NCBI GenBank assembly: GCA_030407085.1
Contig: CM059587.1
Coordinates: 92,189,001-92,253,000, forward strand
Length of the DNA stretch: 64,000 nt
Source: Trichopria drosophilae
Taxonomy: Eukaryota; Arthropoda; Insecta; Hymenoptera; Diapriidae
Reading direction: 5' to 3'
The notes under the pieces are model-generated. The model did no database searches, had not been told where the DNA came from, and saw nothing but the letters and a program-made list of their open reading frames with translations. Below are positions 47,520 to 59,075 of this stretch, one piece after another. Numbering within the stretch: the stretch's first letter is position 1; each line of letters opens with the position of its first letter. The position numbers and the translations under genes were made by a program.

Positions 47520-49215
47520 AACAGGACGTGATCCGATAATTATTAGACTCGCCGTATCATGTACGAATAATTACGACCTTATCAGATCCTGATCAAGATT
47601 CAATAAAGCATGATGTATCATTCGTGAATTGTATCAGATCATGTCCTAATCAAGATTAAACAAATCATATCTTATCAGTTGTTCGAATATCATACCTGAT
47701 CACGACTTGATCAAGATCCAAGAAGGCAAGAATTGTCAGTAAGTTTTGACCGTTACCTGATCAATATTAAATAAGATGTAAATTACATCTGATCATTTAC
47801 TGCTCGAAAATAAATCAGGCATTGCTTTTTAGTAAGTCTGAGTGGTACCTGATTATGACCCGATCAAGATCCAATAAAACATAACTTGTCAATAATCCTA
47901 TGAAATACCTGATCACGGTTTGCCCAAGGTCAAATAAGGCATGAATAAGACATTATTAGTAATTCCACATCGGTACCTGATCAAGATTAAATAAGGCATG
48001 ACTTCTCAGTAACAGTAAGTAATACCGGATCATGATCTCATCAAGATGTAATATGGTATAACTTATATTTAATTGTAAATGACACCCGAACATTTACTGA
48101 TCAACATTAAATAAGGCATGGCTTTTTAGTAAGTCTTAGTGATACCTGATTATCACCTGATCAAGATCTAATAAAACATAAATTGTCAATAATCCTAAGC
48201 AATGCCTGATCATGGTCTGCCCAAGATCAAACAAGATATGAAGTATTAGTAATTCCACATCGTTACCTGATCAAGATTAAATAAGGAATGACTTTCAGAA
48301 ATTGTGAAGGATGCCGGATCATGGCCTGATCAAGATCCAATAAGGTATAAAGTCGCAGTAGTTCCTGACCGATACTATTCATTGCCTGATCATTGCTTGA
48401 TCAAGATTCAGTAATGTACAACATATAAGTAGTTCATCAATGGTGCCGGATCATTATTTGATAAAGATTAAATAAATCAGGCGTTTATGTGTGATACCTG
48501 ATCATGATCGGATCAAGATCCAATCAGGCATGATTTTCTAATAATTGAGAATGATATCAGGCCATTTATCTGATAAACAGTAAATAAGACATGACTTCTC
48601 AGCAAATTGTAAGTGATGTCTGATGATGGGCTGATCAAGATATAATAAAGCATGAACTGTCCGTAATTCTGAGTCATACATGGTCATTTCTCGGTCAAAA
48701 TTAAATAAGGCATGGCTTCTCAGCAATTGTAAGCAAAACCTGATCATTTCTCAAGCAAAATTGAATAAGGCTTCGCAGTAATATTGTGAGCGATGCCTGA
48801 TTATGGCCCCTGATCAAGATCCAATAAGGCATAAATTGTCAGTTAGTCGTTACCGATAGCTGTTCATTGGTTTTGTTCTTTGATTGATCAAGATTCAGTT
48901 TCAGTAGTTCGTAATTGGTACCTGCTTATTGCCTAACTTACGATAAAGTATACCTAATAACGGTGTGATCAATAAACCATCCTCATTCAGCAATAAACAG
49001 ATGGAGCAAACCAAATAAAATCAGAAAACGAGAATAAATCCGCTAGATTCCAATTACAAGGGTTGACGTTAATTAAGGCAGGTACGATAAATAGATAAGA
49101 CATCAAGACATATCTCGTCAGGCATTACTGTCTGATACCAGATTGTGGTCTGATCAGGATTCAATTAGACATGCGTCGGCAGACTTTTGATCGTGATCGC
49201 TGATCATGGCTGGAT
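47520..49215 (+). repeat. TGATCAAGAT satellite with higher-order structure
   Basis: There are about 22 units of about 58 bp. The core is CCTGATCATGGCCTGATCAA, then GATCCAATAAGGCATGA, CTTNTCAGTAATT and a short variable link. Five-unit blocks repeat with a period of about 297 bp: AGTAAGTCT is at 47831 and 48128, and the shared order continues through TCCACATCG and AAGATTAAATAAGG. Units are least regular after 48900. GATCATGATC and TGATCA are palindromic, so the array is rich in small inverted repeats. There is no coding capacity. Confidence 0.9.
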
Positions 49216-49246
49216 ATAGTAAGATATTCCTTAATGGCTGATTACT

Positions 49247-49456
49247 AAATATTTAATTGCAATATTTTGATAAAAATGATTCATTAACTTGTTTAATGTC
49301 TTATGAACAAGTCATGACGTTATTATTAAGCGAAACTCTTAAGTTAAGAGAAACTCTTATCCACAATTATTGCTTAATAATAACGTCATGACTTGTTCAT
49401 AAGACATTAAACAAGTTAATGAATCATTTTAATCAAAAGATTGCAATTAAATATTT
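49247..49456. repeat. Near-perfect palindrome with 85-bp arms
   Basis: The arms at 49247-49331 and 49372-49456 are inverted copies with only a small difference near the outer third. The left arm contains CTTGTTTAATGTCTTATGAA; the right arm is its complement. A 40-bp spacer contains CTCTTAAGTTAAGAG, another palindrome. The element could be a MITE, but I see no convincing target duplication outside the arms. It lies between the TGATCAAGAT satellite and a CAGTACTG array. Confidence 0.92.
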
Positions 49457-49529
49457 GCCATTGTTAGTTTAAAATCTAAACATAAGTAATATATCATATT
49501 CGAAAATGAAAAATTGACGTTAAGGCACT

Positions 49530-49985
49530 AAGAACTCACGTGTGAGTACTGATTCAGTACTGAGGACACTACCAATTTCGAAATTAAGACAAAACTAACT
49601 GAGAGGTTGAAGCAGCACTATTTCAGTACTGCAACCAGTACTTAATACAAGAGTCAAGGCAGTGCTAATAAGGGGCTCAATCAGTACTATCCTGATACTA
49701 AAATCGATGTTAATTTGTGAAGTTGAGTCAGTACTGCATCGAACGTCGGAAAGCGGCACTTGGGCAGTATAATTCGAAGATCAGAAAAGTACGGGCCATT
49801 TGTATTAAAATATTGTGTTGCACTATTAAGCGAGTTTTAGACCGGAGAAAACCTCCAGTACAAGGATTACTCCGATACTTAGTACTGGGCATAGTTACTT
49901 CGACTGTACCGGCATAGCACCAGAGGTCGTAGCGATAGTAAGTACTTAAAACCGGAAAACAGTACTGGATCAGTATTGAGCCGAC
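49530..49985. repeat. Second CAGTACTG array
   Basis: Many CAGTACTG, AGTACTG and CAGTACT units occur, with CTCACGTGTGAG at the start. The spacing is irregular compared with the 70-bp units at 35.5 kb. Frames of 66 and 89 codons here are artefacts of the repeat. I could not identify the terminal AGAAAT repeats of the 35.4-kb element, so this copy appears truncated or rearranged. Confidence 0.8.
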
Positions 49986-49989
49986 AATA

Positions 49990-52900
49990 AATTTCAATGA
50001 AAAAACATAAAATTGTTTGTTACAAAATTAAGATGAAATCAATTTTTTTATCTTTTGCGAATCGGTAAAAATTTGAACGACAATTGTAAGAAACATAATC
50101 AGGGCTTGAAAACTGGATATTTGATCAGACCACACGTTACATTCCTTATTAAATTGTGATGTAAATTCAAGCAATCAGATCAGGCAACCTGACCTGGGTG
50201 TTATGAAAATGTCTACTTGGATATTTGTTCCTGATAATATCCATAATATAGAACACATTTATACTTACGCTGCCGCTCAAAAAACTTTAATTTTTAGATT
50301 CAATATCAACCCCTGAAATCTCAGAAACTATTAAATTCTAACAAACAAACAAAAACTTTTTTTCTCCAAATAACATTAAACAAAAAAGGATGAATTAAAA
50401 AAAAATGTTTCAGACAATTTTACTATTTTTCCAAATAGATTTTTCCGTGATGAAGTAATCTTATTAGTATCTGTAGTAATCTTATTAACGCTGGTTATGA
50501 GGCATCGTATTTAACTTCCTGTATTCCTTACATTTCTCAGCGTATCCGATATTTCCGGCAGTAGGAAACTGGAATCTACATAATGCAGAGGCAATTTTAC
50601 CAATTCTCATTTATTCTAAAATGATGTACTTAAATTAACGAGTGATTTTCATTCAGAGTTTATAACTAGTATAATTTTCATGGCATAATTAGTCTGAAGA
50701 AGTTGAAAGGAAATTTTATAATTTTGCTTACGTTCGGACTCTTTTTTCAAGTCCGTAAATGTCAAATATTGAACATGGCACAGCAAAACATGAAAAATAT
50801 CAAATAAAAATCTGCTATTCACATACAATAAAAAAAAAAAGATTTTAATTGATTAGTAGTCTCTATCCGAAGATGAAATATATTGTCCTACTTGAAAAAT
50901 AAACGAACACGAGTATTATAACATTTTGTAAACAATTTTGTTGCGATTTTTTCGAACGTCTAAAAGTTTTGTCAAGAAAATTTTTTATTCAGAGGCTCGG
51001 AATTTTCTCAATTTTCAAGCTTTTCATTCGCGTCTGAACTTATTTTGTTGCATTTTCATTCTTTTTCAACATATGTCTAAAAAAATGAACATTTTTACAG
51101 GATATTGATATATATCACTAATAACTAACCTTTTTAAAGAAGAAGCAAAAATTAGTGTAAAAAGGACACCTTTTTTTAAATTTTTCCGTTTATAGTAACA
51201 TCAGTCATTTGTAATAAAAACATTTTTTATAACAAAATATTATATTTATTTATTTTTTTGTTTCTTAGATATATTTTCTTAATGAAAAATATAAATCTTT
51301 ATATTTTCATTTTTTACTGATGACATTTAAAGGAATTTATAGAAACTGGAAGTAGCATACAAAAAAAATCGCTGGTAAAGAAACTCTATCAAAGAATAAA
51401 AAAAAAATGTTCTTATTGTGAATGGTTATTGTAAGTATATGTTACTCCGAATTTAATCGTTTTTGTACATCTTGTTCCTTATCTAAAATCTCGATGTTAT
51501 ACAATTTAAAATCATGTTTAAGTTTTAACCCATGTGTATCTATTAATTGTTTTAATATTAATTACTTAAGTTATACTACTACTATTGTTAATTATAAAAG
51601 ATCAAAACCCAGTAATAAAGTAAAGAATTTTTATTTTTTAGAATTTAATATTTATTACAACTAACTTAGCTGCAACTAGGAAGTTAGCTATAACTAGTTT
51701 CCGAAACTAAAATGAGGTCAAGGGCTTTTGTACATCTGGGTCATTTAGTTGCATTTACTAATTTCATAGTTACAACTTCTTTCTTCTGAGTAAATCGGAA
51801 ATGCTCAATATAGTATTGCCCTACATAAATGCATTTAATCTGTAACACATGTATATAATTTCACTCAATGCTCTTCGGTGTCTACGGAATCTCAAAATAA
51901 CTACAAGAGTGTCAAAATGCATGGCCTTGACATCGAACAGAAATATATACTGAACTTTCTGATAATGTGACCGGAAAATTTTCTGAATGCAGCAGATTCG
52001 TAGAAAATGAAAATGCCAAAAAAGATCATTCAAAAACTTTTCCAAAAGACATTTGTTGACGTTAGGAGTACTGGCGTCATTTTGTTCATGTAAAATAAGA
52101 TCGTTAACTTGAAAAAATTTATTTGAAATTCTTAGATTACTCAGATAGAAAACTCATGGTAGAAAACTCATTTTTTGACATTTTAAGTCATGACTTGCGT
52201 AATGCATTTAAATAACGATAAGTAGATTAATATCTTACAAATGGACAGATTTATTTTCGAAATTTAAAGTTGGATGTGGATGTTCGAAAAATCTCATTCA
52301 TTTTCCTTCGAATAAATTTTAGCTTCCCTTGTATCAAACATTCGCTGGTCTTTATACTTCCGTGGCCGAAACTTTTCTAAATATATCATTTCTTTAATTT
52401 AATAAGAGCAAAGTTAGGAAAAACTAAATAAAAGTTCGCAAGTTGATGAACTTGGTATTTAGGTCACCAAAACACGATTTTCAATATATGCATTTCATTA
52501 CACATTCATGTCATTGATATAAATTCATTTTTTATTAATCAGCGTATTTTGTAATGCAGAGACAAAAGTAAAGAAGCTTTTCATCAATTTATCTCCAATT
52601 TCTATAACAAAACTTATCTCACAAAAACTTGGTTCAAATATCTCAAATAGAAATGTCGACCCCGATTTTGTTTGAGTTAATTACGCATGACATTAGCGTA
52701 TGAATTAGTTTTGACGAGTGAAGTAAAAATATCGCAGAATTTATCTTACAGTTTTACAAGCTTCTTTTTAGTACGATATTCTGCATTTAAGATTTTTCAA
52801 CTCAAGGATTTGTAATAAATAATTAGATTATATAAAATACAAAAATGTCGAATTATTCGAAAGTTTTAAACTGTGATTTAAAAAGTGATTTAAGTGGATG

Positions 52901-54235
52901 TAAATATCTAAAAATGTCTTAACTTTATCTGATTGCTTTCAAATTTCTAATCAAATTAAAGTAATGTCTCTTTGCAAAATCGCATTCTGCCAGGAATTCA
53001 GTAGTGCAGTTCCTTTACCACAAGGTAGTAGATACGCGCTAGTTTAGTCAGCCTTTCCTGTCTGTTTAACGGTTGCATCCGTAACGTATCCTGTTACTAA
53101 TGCGCGTTATACAACGAGTCGAGTTTAAATTATGAAAAATGTCTTATCCGCCAACATTATTAAATACTTAAAGCCACTTTTTCAAACAATTAAGTTTTGA
53201 AAAATTCCTACATTTTTTCCTTTTTTATCAAACTTTTAACAATTTCATGTTCATCGATGACACTCTAAACTAAGGAATAACATTGAAGAATTACTTTTAA
53301 TGAAATGAAGATTAGGTATAACCATATGTGTGATTTAAAGAACTGATTATTCTTATTCGAAAATCACCGATTTCTGATACAAAATTGTGTCTAAATAGGA
53401 AACGAACCATAATTTAGTGATACGTCAATATAAGGTAATAGATTTAATTTTTTACATATAATAATTCAGGTCAACAAAAATTGTGTGCTCGTTCAAAAGT
53501 TTTCGATCGATTTTTGAGGTTATGCATGGCTAGTTTTTTTTACAAAGACCTACTGTGGAGATCATAAAATATACCCCTTCTTTGTTCAAACGGCGTTGAA
53601 TTTTCTTGCATGTCCTAATTTGAAATTGTCATGCAATTTGAAGTTTATAAAATTTTAGGTTATGTTAAATTTTTCGTCATAGCGACTTTAATGTTTAATT
53701 TTACATCTGGAACGTCGAATCATGCCGCTTTAATGGTCCTCATTTTTTCGAAAACAATCCAACAGCTTCTATCCTTACCAACATAATAAATAAACAAATT
53801 GGCAATATCTCCAAATCAAGTACTGACTTAGAAAAAATAAAATAATTTTGCACAATTAACATATACGTTTACTCGTTATAAGGCCAATATCTAAAATTCT
53901 ATTAAGTTTAAAATATTGTTTAACAATACAAAAAAAACGACTGTTATGTTTTGGAGGACATTTCCATTCAATTTCATTATAAAAAATCTAAAACCTTACA
54001 GAAACGGAAAAACGTAATCAATGTAAGTATTTGCAAGTAATAAAAAACAATCATTGATTACGCAAATTTTCGTTAAAATCTTAGACATGAGTTATTAAAC
54101 TGCAGATAAGCATACGATTGATATTAAAGAAGGATTTGTACCGAACGAATTCTTACATAGATGACTCAATTATATTCGACCTAAAGTCAAATTTCCTTAT
54201 TTAGGAAATATCATTACAAAAATGAAATATTATAT
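49990..54235. other. Long AT-rich desert
   Basis: Over 4 kb the sequence is AT-rich without arrays, MITEs or RNA genes that I can recognise. Complexity rises slightly near 52980-53120 (CGCGCT, ACGAGTCGAG). An 80-codon frame at 51422-51664 is AT-driven. Confidence 0.55.
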
Positions 54236-54240
54236 ACACT

Positions 54241-54451
54241 GTTAAAAATTTCTCTAGCAATTTTCTAAAATAGTAACGGATGTTTTTTACTGTTACCGTT
54301 TTAGAATTTTACGAAACAAAAATAAAGAAACATTTTCATGAAATTACGAACAAATTTCAGAAAATTACTAAACTTTGTTTCGTAAAAGTCTGAAACCGTA
54401 ACTTAAAAAACGGTTACTCTTCCAGGAAATTGCTACAGAAATTTTTAACTG
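54241..54451. mobile_element. 211-bp MITE with GTTAAAAATTTCT ends
   Basis: The left end is GTTAAAAATTTCTCTAGCAA. The right end is its inverse, TTGCTACAGAAATTTTTAAC. Farther in, AGTAACGG and CGGTTACT pair, and TTTTACGAAACAAA is opposed by TTTGTTTCGTAAAA. There is no coding capacity. Confidence 0.88.
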
Positions 54452-54454
54452 ATT

Positions 54455-55260
54455 CAGCTTCGTACGACGTTTCGTCTGGATCAAGAGCACTTCATATTTT
54501 GGTAAGCCAATATAGAATCGTCATTTTAAATTTTGACAATCTGAGGTCAGATTCCTACATCCCCAGATTTACAAATTTTGTCTGGATCAAACAACTTTAT
54601 GCATTTTTGTCCGACGTCTTGGAACCAACATTTTACATTTTAAAAATATGTAGTTACATTCGTAATCGTCAACTCCAAAAAAAACGTGAGAAACAAATTT
54701 CATCTTGATGAAGCAACGATTTCCTTTTAGCATACATTTTTCCTAAAAAAACTACTATTGTTTTTTAAACTTTGTTTAGAATTTGTAAAAAATAAGTTTA
54801 TCTGACGTAAGTATACAATACATATTAGTTAATACTTACTTAGTTAATACATATTAGTTCACGTTACAGCGACAATTATACTAAAAATTAAGGTATAAAA
54901 TATTCATTATAGTATCGAGATTGAAGGTGTTGTATAAATGGTGGATTACAAACAATGGAAGCAATGAATAGTGTAAATAAATAATCTGTTTATCAACTCT
55001 GTAAATATTGAAATGGAGCGGAATTCAATATCTTAACAAACACAATTATTTAACATAGGCAAACACACATGCAAAAGAGTTCTATGTATTGACGATTTAA
55101 ATAAATGAAAATTGTCTATTGTGGACAAGATTTTGGTGTATTTCTTCCCAAATATCGAGGGCGGACTCATCACTAAGGCCCCAAAAGAAAGTCTAGTTTC
55201 GTATTTCGGTTTTCGAGATGTTCGAATATTGAAAATTTCAGTATTTTTAGAAGTATAAAT
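54455..55260. other. AT-rich spacer
   Basis: A 92-codon frame (54430-54708) begins inside the preceding MITE and has no recognised product. Its AATTTTGACAATCTGAGGTC segment faintly recalls the 121-bp satellite. The rest is unremarkable. Confidence 0.4.
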
Positions 55261-55271
55261 ACGTTAGGCAC

Positions 55272-55487
55272 GCTCAGAAAAAAAAAGTAGTTGAAATGAC
55301 CATTTTCACACTATGAATCATAGTGTGAAATGAGGACTAGGCATGGTAATAATTAAAATAACTATTCTGAAATAGTAATGATTAACTATTGTTTCATGAT
55401 TCAAAATGTTACTTATCATAATAGACAAATAGACTCAACTATTTTGAAATGGTCATTTCAGAAAATTACTACTTTCTCTGAGAGAAA
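55272..55487. mobile_element. MITE with CTCAGAAAAA/TTTCTCTGAG ends
   Basis: The left end CTCAGAAAAAAAAAGTAGTT and the right end ACTACTTTCTCTGAG are inverted, and GAAATGACCATTT pairs with AAATGGTCATTTC just inside. A 25-bp internal palindrome is centred on TTCACACTATG-AAT-CATAGTGTGAA (55305-55329). The block ATAGTGTGAAATGAGGACTA recurs at about 55998. Confidence 0.82.
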
Positions 55488-55739
55488 TTGTATAAGAAAT
55501 TGTCATAAAAAATATAGAAAGGAGTCAATATTTACTTTTTAAAAATATTTGTAAACTATATATATCATAGCATATGAAAAGTCCACTTTTCTCCCTTCGT
55601 TCTTTGCTTATGATAAACAAGGAAACAGAAGAGAAAAACAAAAAATCAATACTGCGTTAAGTTTGTGAATGTCACACTGTAGCCAGTTAAAAATGTATTA
55701 TGCAATGCCATTATACACAAATTTCAATGTCGTGTAACT

Positions 55740-55900
55740 AGTCTATAGATAAACGTGCGTATACGAAATCCATTATGTATTATCATATACTTGAGGCCCG
55801 AGGGTCCTTTTTATGACCAAATAAAAATCCACTTTAATAACGGGAGCCACGTGCTCGAAGAAAAAAAAGCTGCGAACGCCGTTGCGCCACCTGGCGGCAT
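55740..55900. other. Unique patch with CTCF-like motif
   Basis: The patch is complex and CpG-bearing (AACGGGAGCCACGTGCTCG). GCGCCACCTGGCGGC at 55884-55898 contains the reverse of GGTGGCGC, the insulator-like core seen at 5474 and 11604. A 67-codon frame over it has no recognised product. Confidence 0.3.
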
Positions 55901-55995
55901 CAAAACACACGGGATGCAGCAGTCTTCACTATGGATTTATAGTAAATACAAACTTTAACGATGAATAATAGTAAATATAAAGATTTACTACGAGA

Positions 55996-56232
55996 TATAG
56001 TGTGAAATGAGGACTACACTAGATCATAGTTATTTTAACTATATTTGTCATATTTATTTAAATCATTCTACATAGTTGATTTTTTAACTATGAGGAGATA
56101 GTTGATGTAACAAAATTATAGTAAAATCGACTATGAAAGTGGTAAATTTAACTATTTTTCATAGTAGTTTTAACTATATTTTTCCAACTATGTGATATAG
56201 TCAATTTAACTATGGATTTTTTTCTAAGTGCA
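55996..56232. mobile_element. MITE-like element with repeated CATAGTTNNAACTAT units
   Basis: The unit AACTAT/ATAGTT recurs in both orientations through the element, which ends with TTTTTTTCTAAGTGCA, an inverse CACTTAGAAAAA-type terminus. The left boundary ATAGTGTGAAATGAGGACTA is shared with the MITE at 55272-55487. It may be a truncated or composite relative. Confidence 0.65.
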
Positions 56233-56344
56233 GTTATATTTGCTATATCAGTTGCAAAACAATAAATATCCTTAGTTGTTTCGCAAAAAATTAGTAAAAA
56301 ATAAGTTTATCTACTGTTAATATAGCCTATTCTATAAATTCCTT

Positions 56345-56510
56345 ACAGTGAAAAGTCCCTCTGTTAGAGTGAGTTTCCCCTCTAAGCGACAATGAAAACC
56401 GACCAACTCTCTGATAGCGTGAATATTCACTTTTGTGAAGAGTAACATTATTTTCTCCTTTCTAGGAGGGAATACATCTCTCTGATAGAGTGAATATGTT
56501 AGAAACTTTT
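56345..56510. repeat. Third cluster of CTCT/AGAG hairpins
   Basis: Units such as CCCTCTGTTAGAGTGAG, CTCTCTGATAGCGTGAA, TATTCACTTTTGTGAAGAG and CTCTCTGATAGAGTGAATA form short inverted repeats. They belong with the clusters at 8.29 and 18.49 kb. Confidence 0.65.
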
Positions 56511-56514
56511 TGCT

Positions 56515-57630
56515 TCCAAAAGAAAAAAAAATAATTTATATAAGATACTTTTCTCGTGGGTTTTCTTTGTGAGAAAAAATCTTCCTCGAATTCGTAACAT
56601 ATAATTCATAATTAAAAGTATATTAGAGAAAATATGAATTAAATATTCCATTCTAATAAAAAGCTGCAAAGTGTTAAATCAATGTTGACATTTATAATCG
56701 TTCCTTCAATATTTCTAAACACTTTAACAAAATAAATAAGCAAAAATGTGCAATAAAATCAAATTTTAATTAATTGAACAGTCGATCCAGATCGATACCG
56801 TACTGGTCAGGGTTAAATAGAATGAAAATTTAAAAAATCATGTTTAAAATACTAGGTTAATTATGTCGTATGCGTGTAATGATCAAAAGGGATCTGAAAA
56901 TACAATGATGTTCATCTAACATGCCATTGTATCATGTATCATGCATAATGCATGTCATATAATAGGGAGACGGTATCGAAGAAATTTATTTTGAAAAAAC
57001 GACTGAAAACTATATACCGAAAGATTGTTAACACAAAATAGAATTCAAAGTCACGAAAAATAAAAAAATATTACCAAAAATATAAAATTTGACGCAAAAA
57101 CTTTTTTCATAAGCAAGACATAGTAATTTGACTTTCCAAATTCCAATATATTTTATTTCACTGGGCAATGAGAACAAATCCGTGTTACTTACGCCTCTCG
57201 TAAATTCTTGGCCGAGTCCCAATTTTATCGGTTTCCCCTCTCACTTCCGTTGAATTTTAATCTCCTTCATTGTTATTGTCGAAAACGAGACTTTAGGAAA
57301 ATTCTTAGTGCTTGTCTTTGGAATTATTTGACTTTTCAAGCAGAGAAATATTCATACTAGAAAAGAAGAATATGCGGTACGTCCAACTGTAAAAAATGCT
57401 TCGACATTTTGCAAGTAACATTCCGAAACTGTTCCCTTTGAAAGCGAATCGTTTAATAACCGTTTAAATTTGGGTTATACCCGTGGAATAAATGTGGTAT
57501 ACTTATTATTTGAGAGGCAGGTGGAAATGATAAGGGTTGTATTTATATTTCTTCTTTTACAACATATATACATTTATTTATATAATATAGCGCTTATTGC
57601 TCTTAAGAAATAAACGAAATTGTCTCAAAA
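56515..57630. other. AT-rich non-coding stretch
   Basis: No array or gene is recognised. A 64-codon minus-strand frame at 57028-57222 is unremarkable. Confidence 0.5.
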
Positions 57631-57633
57631 AAA

Positions 57634-57700
57634 ATTTTTCGATGGAGATTTGAACCTAATCATCTAAAGTAACAAATTAACCCCTACGCTGCACAATAAC
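57634..57700 (-). repeat. tRNA-derived sequence with A box, B box and T-run
   Basis: On the minus strand AGCGTAGGGGTTAA (57677-57690) fits a pol III A box and GGTTCAAATCTCC (57644-57656) fits a B box at tRNA-like spacing. A T-run lies just past the 3' end. The arms do not pair well enough for a functional tRNA. It is the best preserved of the B-box relics here and most likely the head of a SINE. Confidence 0.6.
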
Positions 57701-57704
57701 TTAA

Positions 57705-58300
57705 GAAACAATATACGCAGATTAAACAATAATTGTACATAAGATTATTCTCAATAAAAACATAAAACGTGTTGTAATGAACGTTCAAAATATTTTCAGT
57801 TTAAAAGTGGTATAAATTCAGCGTTTTATTAAGGTATTTCATAAACAAATATTAAACTAAATTATGAACATGTTTTGTAACTGGCACATTACAAAACCTT
57901 TATTCAACGTACCTCAAACTTATGCTATTTATGGTACTTCATAAACGATTTTTTGACGTTTAAAATACGTTTCGTATAATTTATACGTATTTAAAATGAT
58001 AAACGTATATTAAACGACAGTCTAAGAATTAAGTATTATCAATAAACGTTTACGTCATATACCAAAACCATTTTGAACAGAAACTTTTTTAACAAGAATA
58101 AACGTCTATTAAACTGTTGTGTTTATACAAATGTAACAGTTATGTAACAACTATCTAATCATTTATGTAACAATGTAAACATTACGTAAATATAACATAA
58201 CTGTTACTTTTCGTGTTTACAGGGGGTTAAAAACATTACATTAATTGAATTAAAATATTGACAATTAATTGTCTATCTAATTATCTCGTCTTGAAATAAC
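57705..58300. other. AT-rich stretch rich in AAACGT and GTAACA motifs
   Basis: Many AAACGTNTATTAAAC, ATAAACG and TATGTAACA motifs occur in direct and inverted orientation between 57890 and 58230, with AACAGTTATGTAACA opposed by ATAACTGTTAC. This could be a decayed hairpin transposon, but I cannot set its ends. Confidence 0.4.
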
Positions 58301-58309
58301 ATTTTTAGA

Positions 58310-58980
58310 AAACAATTACTCGAGAAAATCAAAAAACATATTTAGGCGTAAAAGGGTTCCAAAAATTGAAACGAACATTTTTAATGAACCAATTTTAACA
58401 ATTTTTCATGAAAAATTACCATCCAAAATCACTTGATTGGCGAAAATTAATGTTTTCTTAAAATACGCCTTATCGCCTTTTTTTAGATTATTATTTTTAA
58501 ATAATCATATAATGTTGTTTAAATTACTTTTATTTCTTTAATTTTTATTTTATTAATTTCATATCAATTTTGACATTAAGTAACAAATTGAGAGACACAT
58601 TATTCTGCTGAACAAATGTTTTAAACTATTTAAAGAAGAATTTTTGAGGTCGCTAATCTCGACCCTCCGGTCAAATTATTAAAATCCAAGATAGCAGTCA
58701 AAGAAGATATTTAGGGATGAAATGGTCCCGAAAATTGGCGAGAAATTTTTATTGTACAAAAATATTTGGATCTTTGGACAAATGAACCAATTTAAATGAT
58801 TTTTTGTACAAAAAGGGACCCTTAAAAATGATTTGAATAGTGAAGATCAATGTTTTGTTATAGTATATCTTTTTTTTATAAAACTTTTTTTTTAATTACC
58901 TTTATTTCTTCATTTTTTATTACTTAATTTCATGTTAATATTTGCCATTAATTAATACTTCGAGAGACACATTATTTTAT
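58310..58980 (+). repeat. Diverged direct duplication, period about 372 bp
   Basis: Two copies share ATATTTAGG, AAAATTG, GAACCAATTT, AGATCAATGTTTT-like blocks, TTTATTTCTT, TTAATTTCAT, and GAGAGACACATTATT. AGAGACAC is at 58591 and 58963. A CGCTAATCTCGACC block between them (58650) recalls the GTCGCTGATTACGA of the 121-bp satellite. Confidence 0.72.
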
Positions 58981-59075
58981 TACTGTTTAGTTACTTTTAT
59001 ACTTTGGATGTATTATAGTCAATTTCTGAATTAAAAACAAAAGTTTACAAACATTTCATTTTTTACAAATTACAT

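Noticed and set aside
47520..49215. CRISPR-like array
   Set aside because: Units are adjacent and diverged, with no unique spacers between constant repeats; it is a satellite in eukaryotic DNA.
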